From NCBI RefSeq assembly GCF_021155775.2, contig NC_060232.1:34277089-34341088 (forward strand): a stretch of DNA of 64,000 bases, in the 5' to 3' direction. Positions 51,247 to 63,699 of the stretch are shown here, piece after piece. The position numbers and the translations under genes are program-made. The notes below the pieces were generated by a model, which was not told where the DNA came from, searched no databases, and was given only the letters and a program-made list of their open reading frames with translations. Origin of the DNA: Neodiprion pinetum. Lineage: Eukaryota > Arthropoda > Insecta > Hymenoptera > Diprionidae. Numbering within the stretch: position 1 is the stretch's first letter; each line of letters starts with the position of its first letter.

Positions 51247-53779
51247 AAGGTTAACAAGGAGAAAGAAAGAAAAAGACGCAACCTGTAGCATCTCTCCGAG
51301 TGTTGTATAACTTGTGGATGAGATATGCGCTTTATTTGGAACGCTACAGAACGGGTTTTCAGAAACAAATAGTCACAGCGGTGCTAAATCACCGGACGTT
51401 CCTTTTTGAATAAAAAAACGGACGAGTGGTTACCCAGGGTGGAGGAACGGAGTGTCCAGCATCGTCGAGCCATTTCTATACGAGGATACGTAACTGTATT
51501 CCTGTCGTCGTAGCGAAAACCAATTTACCCCTTTCGATTACCGGGGAAAATTTATATATTTATTTCAGTCCCAACGTAGCTGTAGATCCATCGGACGGAT
51601 CGGAAGGCTGAACCGCTACGACGAACGACGGTCAGTTGTAAAAGCAATTGCTTTCGCGGGGTCCGAACGTTGCATAACGTTAATTCTCACGTGAGCAGGG
51701 GATGACAAACGTTTGGCGAGAGTTACACGTGTCGTCGGAGTCTTTCTCTGGTTTTTTCCAAGGGTGAAAACAGGACAGTTACATTCGGGAGTCGTAAGTA
51801 AGATGAATATTTGGCAGAGAGGATTACACGCTCATTAGGCCAGAGGTTCGACCAGCCGCTAGTTAATCCTAAATGACGACTGATATTGCGTTAATACCGG
51901 GAGGAGTCTTCCAATACGGGTGATTCGCTCCATTCTCTCGACGCGTTGTCAGTCCGCTGCAGCTCCTAAAAGACAGATAGATCATGGAGGATGGAAATAA
52001 GCTGCACGAACCCATTATCATCCCGAATTGGTGGGATTGTTAAGCCGATATCTCTGCACCGAGCGTGTTATATCCCCACATATTACACGTCACGCATGCA
52101 TATGTCTAAATGCCAACTGGTTCCGGCATATCCAGTTCTAGAAACGAACGCTCCAAATATACGTCTACCTATATATGTATACACCTCTTCGACCAGATTA
52201 CATGTGTATATATGTATATAAAGGTTCTGGAATTCGCTCTACTTTGCATTGTAGGAGTATCACGAGTACGGCTATCAATCACCTCGCGTGAACATAGTTT
52301 ATACCTATTATGTCAACGACAACTGTCGAAGAAATATATGACGCACACATACACGCGATTTTTCTCGCTGAACGTGTATTCACAATCAGTCACACACCCC
52401 GCCTCGATACAAAAATTATTTGGGAATGTATCGAGAGATTAATGATATCGGAGAGACCGTTTCACCGTACTCAAATAATCATTATGCACGTATATATATA
52501 TATCTTGGTTCACGGTATCTATGATAATACTTCAAAGTTGAATTTTTTGCGACATTTGCCATGCGTCGAGATTAAAGTAAGAATAATATGCTAATGACGT
52601 CTATGTACGGAATTGATAATACCAGTTTGTGAACGGATTACCGTGAAAGTATTTTCAAACTTGCTACATAGAGGAGGTTGCTCCGAACATAAAGTTGCCA
52701 AAGATACGATCTAGTTCAATTATTTTGGCTACATTTTTTTTCAAACTACCGTTGCTCGGCACACCATCATCACGATGCCGACACCATGGAATACGGAAGA
52801 ACAATTTTCTATCGCGTAGACTGCCTTACCTTGTGTAACCTACAACGCAACGACGCATAGTGGTTTGACAAATCGAGTCTTCTCATCGTTTGTCAGGGAT
52901 ATCTCTCCGGGATCGCGTGGCGCTCGGTATTATTGCGGGGGTCAAATGCGGCGTAGGACATCGAGGAGGGAGAAGGGCGATAGGGCTGACAACTGAATTC
53001 ATCACTCGATTTGTCATGGTTGACTTGTGCAGGGTTGTCGGCGTTCACCGATGAGGGCTCGCTCGTGATATGCCTGGCAGGAGCCTGGCGACGCGACACC
53101 AAAACCTTGCGGGAGAGCCGAAAAATGGCCACAATTAAAACTCGAAGCGGGTATGAACTGGTTTTTTTTTCTTTCTTTCTTTTTTTTTTTTTTTACAATT
53201 AGACAAATTATACCGCTCGCTGCATGGCAGCCATACTACTGTAGGTATTACGCAGCCGAGGGGTGAGTCGAGATGCTCTCGAATCGGATGCGGCGTGGTT
53301 CACTTGAGGGGCCCCAACTCGAGCGTGTAATTGTCAGCGATGCACGACGACGACGAAGCGGTGTCGTCCTTTTCCTGGGGCAGCACCTGGCCCGATTTTC
53401 ACCCCGGATTACGGAGGCACGCGTACCCGGCCGAATCTGAGACCCGCATGCAAATTACGTTCGAGGTGTGGTTGATGGGGCGCGTACCTGCTGCTGAGGT
53501 GTACGCGAGTGCAGCTACCAGAGATGAGACGGTGAGATATTTTATTTCCCGCTTGCATGATGCGCGCGAACGGCGGCGGTGAGCATAAAGCAAGACAAAT
53601 TATACGTGAGATACGCGGAATGGAAAATTGACGGAAATCTCTCGAGTGGGAAGGACACGAAGCTCTCTCAAGCCCTCCGGGTGAAACGGGATTGAAATTC
53701 AGGAGGATGAGAAAACCCCCGCGATTTCAGCAACCCTCGACCCTCCTGTAGCTCGGGGAGAAAGAGAGAAAAATAGAGA

Positions 53780-53785
<6 letters not shown>

Positions 53786-53820
<35 letters not shown>
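53786..53820. repeat. (GA)n microsatellite
   Basis: About 17 GA units, preceded by looser GA and GTGTG units. Confidence 0.96.
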
Positions 53821-53821
<1 letters not shown>

Positions 53822-54638
53822 CATCCGTGCCTCGAGGATCCAAATTTGTTACTCTTCGAGATTGTATCAGGTTAATGGTTAAGAGGTTTCAGCAAATAAT
53901 CTGTCAAACACCGAGGCAAAACTTTTAAACGTAAAATTCACAGGTAATAATCTATTGTGCGATGTTTTTTATCCACCGAATAAAGGAGCAGATACCTTTG
54001 ATAGAAATTTAGGTACGTTCATCGGCCTGTTGATGAGGTTAACCATTGAACACAAGATCAATGCGATCATAAACTTGGAAAGAAAGTGATAAGATAATTA
54101 GCCGACTCTGAAGATTGAACCCGATTAAAATTCGCCGAGGGTGGAATAGAAATTCGGTAATTGCTTTATCGTGATCGAAATTCGTAAGTTTTAACGACTT
54201 GAAAATTCGGAAGTCAAGCACCGAGTATACAATACTTATCTTTGATAAGGATAGATAAAGAATAGGAAAATAACGACTTCCGAGGAAATTATCAAGGCTT
54301 AGTAAATTTTCAGACCCGCCTACAATGTTCGTGAGCATTGTAAGAGTATAAATCCCGCCACGTTCCAAGAGAAAGAGATATAATCTCATCACGATTCTTT
54401 ATTCATTAGTATTTGAATCTTCAAACAGCCGTACCAAGATTAAACGCGTAGAAAATTCTCGTTTCTTTCCTCAATTACTGTCACGCACATGACTGCAAAG
54501 AGCCGTTAATAACATTGAGAAAATTAAGAAAGTACGCAATGTCGTACATAGCATTACAATTTCTATCATTTCATTTGTAGAAAAACTAGCCCAGTGATCT
54601 ATAATTCTACCACTCTCACCTTAAGCCCCCTCTCCCAC

Positions 54639-54667
<29 letters not shown>
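54639..54667. repeat. Poly-A tract (A29)
   Basis: The longest homopolymer in the window, preceded by a pyrimidine-rich patch. No retroposon body or target duplication was recognised. Confidence 0.95.
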
Positions 54668-54670
<3 letters not shown>

Positions 54671-57377
54671 TCGGGAGAGCTTTTCGATGTGAAATAAGTA
54701 GCATCATTGCGTCGTCCCGCAGTCATGTTCAACAGCCAGTGTACAACCATAAGCAGCCTGCGTATGCAGTAAGCATGCGGCACGTCGGAACAATTTGTCA
54801 GTGAAGCGAGTGGACGGTAAAAAGAAGTGGCTTCGAGTCGAGCGTTTGAATTCATTAAACTAATACCCATCAACATCTGATGCCAAGGCGAGGTATGGAA
54901 AAGAACGAGCCGTGACGAACTCGGGGAAATATTCCTATCGATAAATCAGCGGGAACCGAATGTTCGTACGTAATCCTGAGACACCGTGGCCCTCTTCTCC
55001 GATTTTCCACAGGCACGGCTGTAATGCAGAGAGACGTAGTAGGAAAGGAGGAGGCGGTACTTCTACTAGCGTGTACCTTTTACACCACGTAGGTATTACG
55101 GGAATGACGCATTGCACGGCTCTGGCTCTGCCCACGACAAGGCGAGGATATCTACCTTGAAGTGCAGGGTTGTACCAACTCAAGTGCCACTAAAGCCAGA
55201 CCCGCAGACTGCGGCGTACAGTCGCTTTCATCACTTGGCAATGGTGCCAAATCCCTTTGCCGTGGACCGCGTTGGAATTTATTCAGTACCGAAAACAGGA
55301 GAGTCAGTGCCGAGATCAAATTAATCCGAACCATGGACTCCTTAACTTACCGCGCACACACACATTCGAATGTACCTGTTTCATGGTTACAATAATCCCA
55401 GGGGTGGTTGGCTCGGGGTTTCCAATTGTTTTGGTCTAGCATTCCAAGGATTGACAGTAGCTACTGTATTATAGATCACTAGGCAACCCTTGTCAACTCC
55501 CAAGTGTAATTCCGTTGCAGACAGATCAGGAGTCACAAAGTAGAGGCAGATTAATGGTTTTTCGATACTCCGAACGTAGCCGAACTTTAAAGAAAACGAG
55601 CAACATTCAGTGGTCATAATCAGATACACTCTGGAAGAAAAGTTGAGATGACCAGCCCTATGACCGTGTAGAATACTGATTGTGAGGATGAAATATGTAT
55701 GTATGTATGCAAAAAAAATCCAGCCCGAACCAACATATTACCGTGCGTTAATATCTGTATTTCCTTTACGAGCAGCCTATCGCTAACCATAATCAAAGTG
55801 TTCATCATTTTCTGAAGCGGGTGCAAAGTATGACGCGCTAATAGAACATGGCGAATGAATCGCGTGAGTTTCCGTTCAATACAGGAGTGTATACACAAGG
55901 GTATTACGATCTGGGCGAGTGCAGGGGCAGAGAGTTAATACGGAAATGTAATAACCGTAGAAGCTAGCGTATACACAGACATCGAAAACGACGACGACGC
56001 GTAGCAACCTACATGAGAGATAAATCACGTAGGATTTGCATAATATTAAGGAACTGCATCATCGCGGCTCGCGTATCTATAAGCTTTCCCGTAAGCTTTG
56101 TAAGCGCGTGTTAATCTCAAACGACAACAAGCCTTGTAATTTGTTACCCTTCGAACGTCGTTCCGCCCCTCGTACCGTAGTCGACTGGATGCTACGGCGT
56201 ACAGCCTGCACATGTGTAAACGAGAAACAGGTCGGATTTCCTTATAACAATATTCGCTTGCGCGTACGCCTTGTACGCGCCTCTGTACAATCTGTTAAAG
56301 GCTGCGGTACTACATGAGAGAAAACTGGACGGTCCTGCCCCTCCACCTTATTGTGGATCGTCCTGTAGTGTAGAGCGTAGACGATTCCAGCGCGTCCCTC
56401 ACTCCTTTTATACTAGTCGATCCTGGCTTTTGATAGGAGAAAACAGACTTACGCTAACTCAACACCCACTTGCTCGGATGCCGGCCAAACTCCACATCGG
56501 TTGGATGTTTGTTCGCCGTGTTTTACCCCGTCGCGTCTAGCCGCTGGTAACAGCTGCGTTATCTCCTCGAGGTCGCAGTTTGCCTCTTATTTCTGATCGA
56601 CTCGAGTCTCTCGACACCGAGATATCCAAGCCCCCCTCCCTCTAGAAAGCTGCGCTATAAACAACTGGCCGGGAAAATTTCGGACTATGAATTCATTTGA
56701 AAATAAAACCCACCGGCAGACTTCTCTCAAGTTTAGATTACGCCGAGCGGAAGGAAAAGGCTGTCAAAGTTCCGACAATGCCGAAGAATTTTTCAAACTG
56801 CGCAAAGGTAGGGTCTATTGTTTTCTTTCAGAGGACATCAAGCTGCCTGATATTTTATCTCAAAGTATGCTTCTCCAAATCGAAGTCAGATTCTTTTCCC
56901 TTTGTCTCTTTTTTTCAAAGCTCCTCGACGCCAGAGAAGGTGAAAGCATGTGACGGAATAGCATTCAATTTCCATCGCTTTACTCTGAATTGTAAAATCA
57001 AATTCCTCACATCGGGTGACAGAGGAATTCTCCTTTGTTCGTATATAGTTTGAATTTCATAGATAAAAAAGTCGCTTTACACATGTACGCGTTAAGAAGA
57101 AAATACGTACATTGAAATTTACAATTTCTGAAATAATTTCATGGCAAAAATATTAATCACACGGACACGCTGTGCATTTGATACAAGTCCGGACTTACTC
57201 GGTTCTTACTTTTCGAGTCGGATACTATACCTGCGATTTCCGAGGTTAGGCGTCGCACCGTTTCACCGTGGGCGTTTCCGCTGGTGGAGATATTGGACGG
57301 ACGAACGGAGCCGGAGGGTCTCCGGTGGTATTGGTTTCCGGTTCACACCGGAACTCAGGTTGAAATCAAAGTGGGAA

Positions 57378-57385
57378 TGACGTCA
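57378..57385. promoter_or_regulatory. Full CRE palindrome TGACGTCA
   Basis: A consensus CREB/ATF site, followed 9 bases later by a donor-like GGTAAGT. The upstream frame from 57141 (79 codons, Arg/Trp-rich) is not convincing as an exon. Confidence 0.2.
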
Positions 57386-58023
57386 CGCCGGCGGTAAGTT
57401 ATTCTGAATAATTGACTTCTATCTCCGTTGAGTGAGGAAGAAAAACTCGACATTGAAACGATTTTGAACCTGCGTATACGTATATATGTATATACACACA
57501 CACACAGAGAGATGGAATTGAGAGCGAAAGTTTATAGAACACTGCAGGTAACGAATTTGAAACCGGCTTCTCGTGAAATCCATTTCCGCAGGAACCGGCG
57601 TGAATATTACACAACTTCATTCGCGTTATGTTTTCAACCTAATTTAACGTCACAGGCAGGCACGTATGTATAATACAGGTGCAGAGGGGTCCGCAAAGGG
57701 TCGAGGTTGCAGCAGTAATTCCCGTGCATGACGAAAAATGTATCAGCGCGAGTAGAAAGAATTTTTCAACTTTTATTTCGTTCCTGGCGTCTCTGTCTCA
57801 TCATGGCTTGGGCATTCTTTGCAGGCAGGTTTTCATATCCACTAACGAATTGCGATCAACCCAGTATATATGCGATGGGGAATAATACAACGTTATGGAA
57901 GAGACTCTCGTTTATATCATATTCAAAAACACTCGAGTCCATGGCCTGCCGAAAATATAGCGCTTGACAAACCAAAATTTCCTTCAACGATTGCGATTTG
58001 ACCAAAGGCGCAATTTACACTGG

Positions 58024-58031
58024 TATAAATA
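58024..58031 (+). promoter_or_regulatory. TATA-like box TATAAATA
   Basis: A good TATA match about 100 bases before an ATG (58128) and 510 bases before the exon candidate at 58535. No initiator is visible at +30. Confidence 0.18.
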
Positions 58032-58127
58032 CAACCAGGCGTCGCTCGGTTAATTGTTTATGCAGGTAAAAAAACAAACACTTGCATGCGTACTACTCAC
58101 CCAGGAACATAAAACGCTTGTCGGTGT

Positions 58128-58164
58128 ATGTGTATAATAAAGTTTCACGACTGCACGAGTGTCG
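58128..58164 (+). CDS. Possible first exon for the 58535 candidate
   Basis: An ATG at 58128 reads MCIIKFHDCTSV and breaks after one base of the next codon at a mediocre donor (CG then GTACGT). The one leftover base fits the two-base entry of the exon candidate at 58535, giving Ala. The joined frame would read through both. The donor is weak and the first exon is short, so the link is speculative. Confidence 0.1.
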
Positions 58165-58534
58165 GTACGTACCTGAAATAGAAAAAATACAACTTATTGT
58201 TAGACATACGAGTAAAACTGAGAGGTACCTGCAATATAATAACGGCGTAATTAAATAAATCACCTCTCGGATACATAAATAATAGTCAACCATTTTATTG
58301 ACCCTAGCCCTATAAGGTTACTCCGTTCAAATGAAGATGCGATTTTTTTATTAGCCATACACGGAGCGTAAAATTTCTCAAGCAATGTAAGCTTTCGCAA
58401 TGCGTGTTCTTTTTTATTTTTTGATTTTATCATCCCGTTTCACTCTTGAAAGAATTCTCGTTCGTTTCCACTCTGAATTAACGCGCCTATACATCGTATC
58501 GATGATCCAATAAAATTCCCCTCTGCACCTGTAG

Positions 58535-58794
58535 CTGTCATGGCTCGGACCCCGATAAACGGAAGAAGCAGAGAATTAACTGCCGCCAAACAACTCGAGT
58601 GGGCACAATATAATCCATATCCCGTGATGCGGGGCGTAGAATCGTTGCCTGAACAGGCGGACATGCCAATTACCATGGGAAGGTTTATTATTAATAACGC
58701 TAAAGGCATAGCGCGAAATCGCTTCATCAACCGATACAGTTTGCCAATCTGTACCCATCGCCCTGCGCGTGATCGTGACTCTGCATATGCCACG
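58535..58794 (+). CDS. Exon-like open frame, 86 codons, with a good acceptor
   Basis: A pyrimidine-rich acceptor (TTCCCCTCTGCACCTGTAG) ends at 58534. The frame is open for 86 codons to a donor (ACG then GTATGA) at 58795, and the stop codon lies only inside the donor. The translation contains MARTPINGRSREL, AAKQLEWAQYNPYPVM and MGRFIINNAKGIARNRF, with balanced charge and about 62% of codons beginning in a purine. No domain, membrane segment or known motif is seen. Two long minus-strand frames (58440-58919 and 58576-59127) overlap, so low stop density contributes. The combination of acceptor, length and donor makes this one of the better exon candidates here. No next exon was identified. Confidence 0.22.
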
Positions 58795-60740
58795 GTATGA
58801 ATACATATATGTATACAACGATTGGTAGCAATATTGCGACACGTGGAGCAGCGAATACTGCACACCCACCTTTGGCCTTGCAAAGAGCAGTTGCCATGAC
58901 CAAGGATGGACTCTGCCACAGGGTATATCCTCGTTCAAGGATGACACGCGTGATCGACACGGGAAATTATTTAATACAATTTTGACTATGGGCATCGATG
59001 GAACGTTGGTTAGGCGTGCCAATTTACCGAGTGCTGCTAATGACGGATAGGTCAAAGGTAACGCATCCGGTAAAAGTTCAATTATTTGCCAATTATAAAT
59101 GGAGCCTCTACCATGCGGTACCAACATCGGTCTGACTGACGGTACTGGATAAAAAAAAAAAAAACGAACAACTAACCTGCTCCTGTGTTCATTGAAGTAG
59201 CTACGCAGAAGTATTTTCTGCTTCGATGTTTTCCACTGATGTCCGTGCTCCGACTCTGATCGAATATCTGTTATCCCGTAAAAGAGTGAGATTTTTACGC
59301 CACGGAAAGTGGATATGAATAAATGTGTCTCGTTTTAGTTTGAATGCGAGAGAGAATGTTTTTCACCGACGTACAAACAAACGGTTATCATCCCGTCGAG
59401 TGCGTGCAATTCAGAATTGTCGGACTAGAGTTCGAAGCAATTTCTGTCATTCCACGTCCGTTCTGTTCTGCACTTTCGCGTAACCAAAAAGGCCGAGGTC
59501 CCTAATGGATTAGAGAAGGAAAGAGTCGAGGATGGGCTGCAGCGGTCGGTGTCACTCGCTTATCTGTTTGCTATCTTCTTTGTTTTTTTTTTTTTGAGTA
59601 TCGAAAGAGCCTCGACTAGGCGCAAACAGACGGGGGACGAGAACGAGTAACGAGCCGACTTGCAGTGGCTGATTGTGAGAGAGACACGGAGGAGCTCGGG
59701 TTGAATCGTGCGAGCGAGTGTTTGTTAATTCCTATATCAAGGATGCAGCCCCAAGTCGTTCTGTAAATAACTTGGGTATGTTTACGACGCGGTTTTCTCT
59801 CGTACGTCTATAAGTACTAGAATTATACGAGAATTTAAATGACTTTGTTACAGCTCTTTAGCGTGGGTTTAAGCTTCGACGTACGATTAACGACTCGGCT
59901 CTCCGTGCGCTTCTCTGCTGCACTAGCTGCAAGTATTCGAGCTTTCAGCTGGTAGTCAGCCGGCTGAGAGAACATCGGATATTTTTTCGCGCGTTCAACG
60001 CTACTCAATTTGCCATGGAAATTTTCTCGAATTATATATTCAACACGCTGATTCTTACGCACAGAGTCAGTTTTATATTCTGCCTTTGAATTTTCAACGC
60101 ATCGTAATACGATCGTTTGCCTACGGCAAATAATTATTTACCTTTCCAAACCTTTGACCTTCTCTCACGTTATTTAAATTTTTATTATCCACAAGTTAAC
60201 GAAAAAGAAGAATAGCGTGAAAATCTCTACTAATTGCAATTGTTGAAGGTGAACAAAAAAATGGAAAAAAAAAAAAAATTGACAACTCACTTAAAAAATT
60301 GTTATTCGAGTGCAGTTCTCAAGTCAACGATTTATAAGAACACACACACTGTACATACATATTGTATAAAAATTGTATATCTAGGTAAAACTTTAACGTT
60401 ACAGTCGGAAATTTTTACTCCGTCATCACGAATCAGACTGCTTTCGCTCGGTTCAGCTGTTCGAAACGAGCATTCGGAGGCCGCGGCCGGTGAAAATCAA
60501 CTTTTATTCCCCCAGAGTTGTTTCAGCACCTCGATGGTTTCGGGAAGCGAACCGTGACGTAAATTTTTGGTTTTAAGGTATCAAGAATTTACATCACAAA
60601 CCGGCAAGGGTCTACGCATTGCTGCTTTGAATTCGCGGTTGGTCCGAAAGGGGCGGAAGCGAAGCTGGAATCTCCCGAACGAAGGCTCGACTCGACCTCC
60701 TCATTTCTCCTTCTCAAAGGGCGATCCTTGGCAGGGTTAC
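58795..60740. other. Non-coding stretch
   Basis: Apart from the DR1 site at 59049, nothing ordered beyond short T and A runs (59153-59164, about 59583-59595). The plus-strand frame 60234-60557 is Lys/Thr-rich and unsupported. Confidence 0.5.
59049..59061 (+). promoter_or_regulatory. DR1-type nuclear receptor site
   Basis: AGGTCA and AGGTAA are direct repeats separated by one A. DR1 elements are bound by HNF4 and by RXR/USP-class heterodimers. One half-site has a single mismatch. It lies 255 bases downstream of the exon-like frame ending at 58794. Binding is not shown. Confidence 0.25.
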
Positions 60741-61066
60741 CTACGGGTCCGTAATCGAATCGGGTTGGTCGGCCGAATACCGCGTGCCCTTATGCGAGGC
60801 GTGTTTATGTATGGCGGGACGTCGTTCTGCACACATCGATGCCTGCAGATTTCCATTTCTCTCGTCAGCAATGCGAAAGCGGATTCGATTGACGGTGGAG
60901 GCTGAGGGAACGGTGAAACAACGCAAATTCCGTGAAATTCCTCTCCCGTTACCGAGGACAAATCGTCACACGTATCTGCATTCTCAATGCTCGAGCGGAA
61001 ATCACGCGAAAGCAATGTTTGGATGTTGGAGATAAAATCGAAAAATGTTTTACCAGTGTTGAGCAT
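60741..61066 (-). CDS. Candidate first coding exon or ORF, 108-109 codons
   Basis: On the minus strand an ATG at 61066 with A at -3 opens a frame that stays open to a donor-like TAG then GTAACC. The stop TAA lies in the donor, so the unspliced ORF would end at 60737. The translation begins MLNTGKTFFDFISN and has an acidic middle (SSIENADTCDDLSSVTGEEF), a Pro-rich turn (VSPFPQPPPS) and a basic end. It carries six Cys at irregular spacing and no signal peptide. Acid/base balance is better than in most frames of this window. The plus strand is open as well. No family is recognised; the donor is weak. Confidence 0.15.
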
Positions 61067-62003
61067 TTTATTCGCGTTGAAATAGCAAGATTAAAAAGTG
61101 TTCAATTTCATTTTTTTAAATGAGAAACATTTTTGCTTCGGGTCCCCTTATTTTTACCGTTTCTCTCTGAGATTACAATGTTGTCAATTTTCAATTCGCC
61201 AATTAAGTTCTTACGGTGGTGTTCAACATAACACAACATACGAATTCTGTCAGATCTGGCATCTTCAAAGAAATTTTTTAGTTCACTATAAGCTTATAAA
61301 AAAAAAATTGGACAGCGGGCGCGAAAATTCCTCGCATTATCTGCAATCGCGCATAATTCACTCTTTAAATAAAAATCGGCAATTCATTGTCAAATAATAC
61401 CCAAAATCAAAACATACGCATCAGGGACTGCTTGTCACACTTTCCTCCGCCCAGCTCCAACCAAAAATAATGTTTCCCCTATCGCCAAATTGCAAGCAAA
61501 AGTTATTCAATTGCGCGAACGGGTTGCGCGCTGTTTGAAACACGTTTAAATTTCCTTTCGATTAGGCGAAAGGCCAAAAATTGTTCAAATATGTCAAGCC
61601 ACGTTGCGCCACTCAAGACTAAGTGGTAGACAAAAAAAAGGCATGAGAACCGGAAGGAAGTTAAACCGAGCACCGGAGTGTGCACGGAAGGCCATGGAAG
61701 GCTGACCCGCCAGTATACCTAATACCTACACGTCTAAAGGAAGTTGGGAGTAGGTAGTCGGAGATATTTTAGCAGCGTATTCTTGAGCCGATATCACGTT
61801 CCTCTCTCCTCGAGGCCGGAGTAGGTACCCACCTACCTTCATTCCTCGCGTCCGCGGGTCGTCCGCTCTAGCCTAGAGCTCGAGCTGGGTGTAAAGGCCA
61901 GGTACACGGCATCAGGAAGCCGAAGCACCGCGCACCAGCGAATTAGTCCGAACCTATTGATTAACCCTGTCCTTATATACCTACTCTCCGTAGATGTGCC
62001 CAC
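61067..62003. other. Non-coding stretch
   Basis: AT-rich to about 61.68 kb, then GC-richer with TACCTAC-type units near 61.7-61.9 kb. No gene recognised. Confidence 0.45.
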
Positions 62004-62540
62004 CTACCTGGCCATAAAATTACTGCCGAGCGGCGCATCGTCCGCGAATAACCAACACACAATGCCCCGAGCCCTGCGGAGCAGATCGGTGGTGCGGCCC
62101 ATTACACGACCGGCTGGTGCAGGGTCGTGCCTTACGTGAGGGGGCTTCTTCTTGCCTCGCTCATTTCTGCGCTGCAGGTACCCCGGAGAATGGCTATTAC
62201 GCCTCGCTGAACTATCTCGGGTAGCCGAGTCTACGCCTCCATCCTCCGCTGATGGAACCGGTCCATGGGGTCTCGAAGAAGAGGAGACCAGGGGGACGCT
62301 GAGGACCCGGGAGGAGGAAATCCTTGCAAACGTATAGCTTCGAGCTGTGGCGTAATCGGAAAGCAAATAGGAGCCCCAGTCAAATGTCAAAGTTGACGAC
62401 CGCGTGGTCGAATGTTTACCCGGGGAAAAAATGCCGCTTATCTGTTTCTCGGTAAGGACGGCGTCCTTCGAAATCTCCAGCAACAGCTCCGACCGTCCGA
62501 CGCCAGCTTTTCCTAATCTCGCTGTAAGCCGCTTTTCCAT
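62004..62540 (-). CDS. Unverified ORF, 178 codons
   Basis: The longest ATG-initiated minus-strand frame whose start context is good (G at -3, G at +4). It starts MEKRLTARLGKAGVGRSELL, continues with a Ser/Thr-rich middle and an Arg/Lys-rich C-terminal third, and ends APLGSNFMAR. The N-terminal 60 residues are balanced, while the rest has the Arg/Ser-heavy look of antisense or random GC-rich DNA. The local sequence is GC-rich, where stops are rarer. No splice sites, domains or homologous family were recognised. A FADDA string near the C-terminus superficially resembles a reverse-transcriptase box but has no supporting context. Confidence 0.12.
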   Translation of the reverse strand: MEKRLTARLGKAGVGRSELLLEISKDAVLTEKQISGIFSPGKHSTTRSSTLTFDWGSYLLSDYATARSYTFARISSSRVLSVPLVSSSSRPHGPVPSAEDGGVDSATRDSSARRNSHSPGYLQRRNERGKKKPPHVRHDPAPAGRVMGRTTDLLRRARGIVCWLFADDAPLGSNFMAR

Positions 62541-63699
62541 TACTTGCTACAAGGATCGGACAAGCCGACTTTCGTGACTTGGAGGAATTTTTATCGCAAA
62601 TAGAAACTGGAGTGACCGCATTTTAAGGTGTAAAAAATGTTGCGGGTCAAATGTGTTCTTACGTGGGAATCTTGATTTATTTTCACGTAGTTATATACAC
62701 CAGCATCTACAGGCGGGAAGATTCATCCGCCGTGTTATAAATGCTTGCGTAATAATCAAAGAGAAAAGTTTAAACTTTAATAACAAAAGCTAACCTAATT
62801 CCAATGCGGAATTGGCAGCTGTTATGTATTTTTTTTCTCATAAATTCGAACCTGTTATACCGTTATCGTATATCGAGAGGGATTACCGCCGTGGCGTCAT
62901 CCGCGTCGAGAAAGAATTGGGTCATCCACACTTTTATTTTCCAATCAGATTCCCCATTGTACATCTATAGATAGATGTTTTCATCCAAATTAATAATAGA
63001 TACCGAATCCACACCGAGATTATATGAAAAGATTGCACGAACCGTGTGAAAATTATATATCTTCGATGAAAAAACGTGCTCCTAATGTTTGAAAAATAGA
63101 TTAACAATTGACGTTAAAATTACCAGTGTTACGCAACATATTTGACGCCGATTTTCACGATAAGCTGATGGAATGGTGAAAAATGATAACGCCCCGAGTT
63201 TTCCAATCTACGTTGCAACTCGTCGATCGGTCAATTTCCCCCCGCCCCCCTTAATTGACGTGGTACAGAGTTTGTAGGGGAAGGGTGTCCTCGTTGTCTA
63301 AAGTATTACTTGTTACAAGGCTCATATTTCCGCAGCTAGATACCGGAACGAGCGGCGATATAGACTGAGGTTGTAGTTCAATGTTTGAAACAAACGAATG
63401 TTGTTAATTAGAATATTGCATCATATGCGGTCTCGCAGTGATTAAAAAACCGATATTGGACCTGGTAAGTAATTATTTTCCATCTTCTAAATATGTTTTT
63501 TGTCATTTTCTTGGCTGCATTGGAGTATTTTGCGATAAGATAATCGGAAAGGCCGCCTTCATTTCATACATATATATTTTTGATACTTCAATAACGGTTC
63601 GGCAAGATATGCACATTTTCCAACAAAATCACGAGTCGGGACGAGTTATCACATGTGACAATAATTTCGCGACAACTTTCTCCATTTCGACTTTACCGT
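62541..63699. other. Non-coding stretch
   Basis: AT-rich, with a C6-G-C6 tract at 63238-63250. A plus-strand frame (63439-63715) is bounded by a weak acceptor (GGTCTCGCAG) and a strong donor (CCGG then GTAAGT), but it is low in charged residues, has an equally strong internal donor at 63465 and runs into the repeat at 63700. Confidence 0.45.

Larger units (their letters stand above)
49941..58023. other. Non-coding stretch
   Basis: No gene recognised. It contains T21 (50188), A14-G6 (51227), a T-rich patch at 53161-53194, a GA array (53786), A29 (54639) and a CREB-type site (57378). The plus-strand frame 52310-52594 is balanced in composition but unsupported and was rejected. Confidence 0.55.

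Noticed and set aside
52310..52594. 94-codon plus-strand ORF starting MSTTTVEEIY
   Set aside because: Reasonable start but Ile/His/Arg-rich, includes a TA microsatellite read as YIYI, and no splice or promoter context.
58440..59127. Two minus-strand frames of 159 and 183 codons
   Set aside because: The first starts at a non-ATG codon and the second has C at -3. Both overlap the plus-strand exon candidate and one crosses an ACATATATGTATAC repeat. Treated as shadows, although the strand assignment is not certain.
62025..62045. FADDA string in a minus-strand frame, resembling a reverse-transcriptase catalytic box
   Set aside because: It lies a few codons before the stop, with none of the other reverse-transcriptase motifs around it.
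62843..62860. Minus-strand GGTTCGAAT resembling a tRNA B box
   Set aside because: The upstream sequence has no A box and no cloverleaf.
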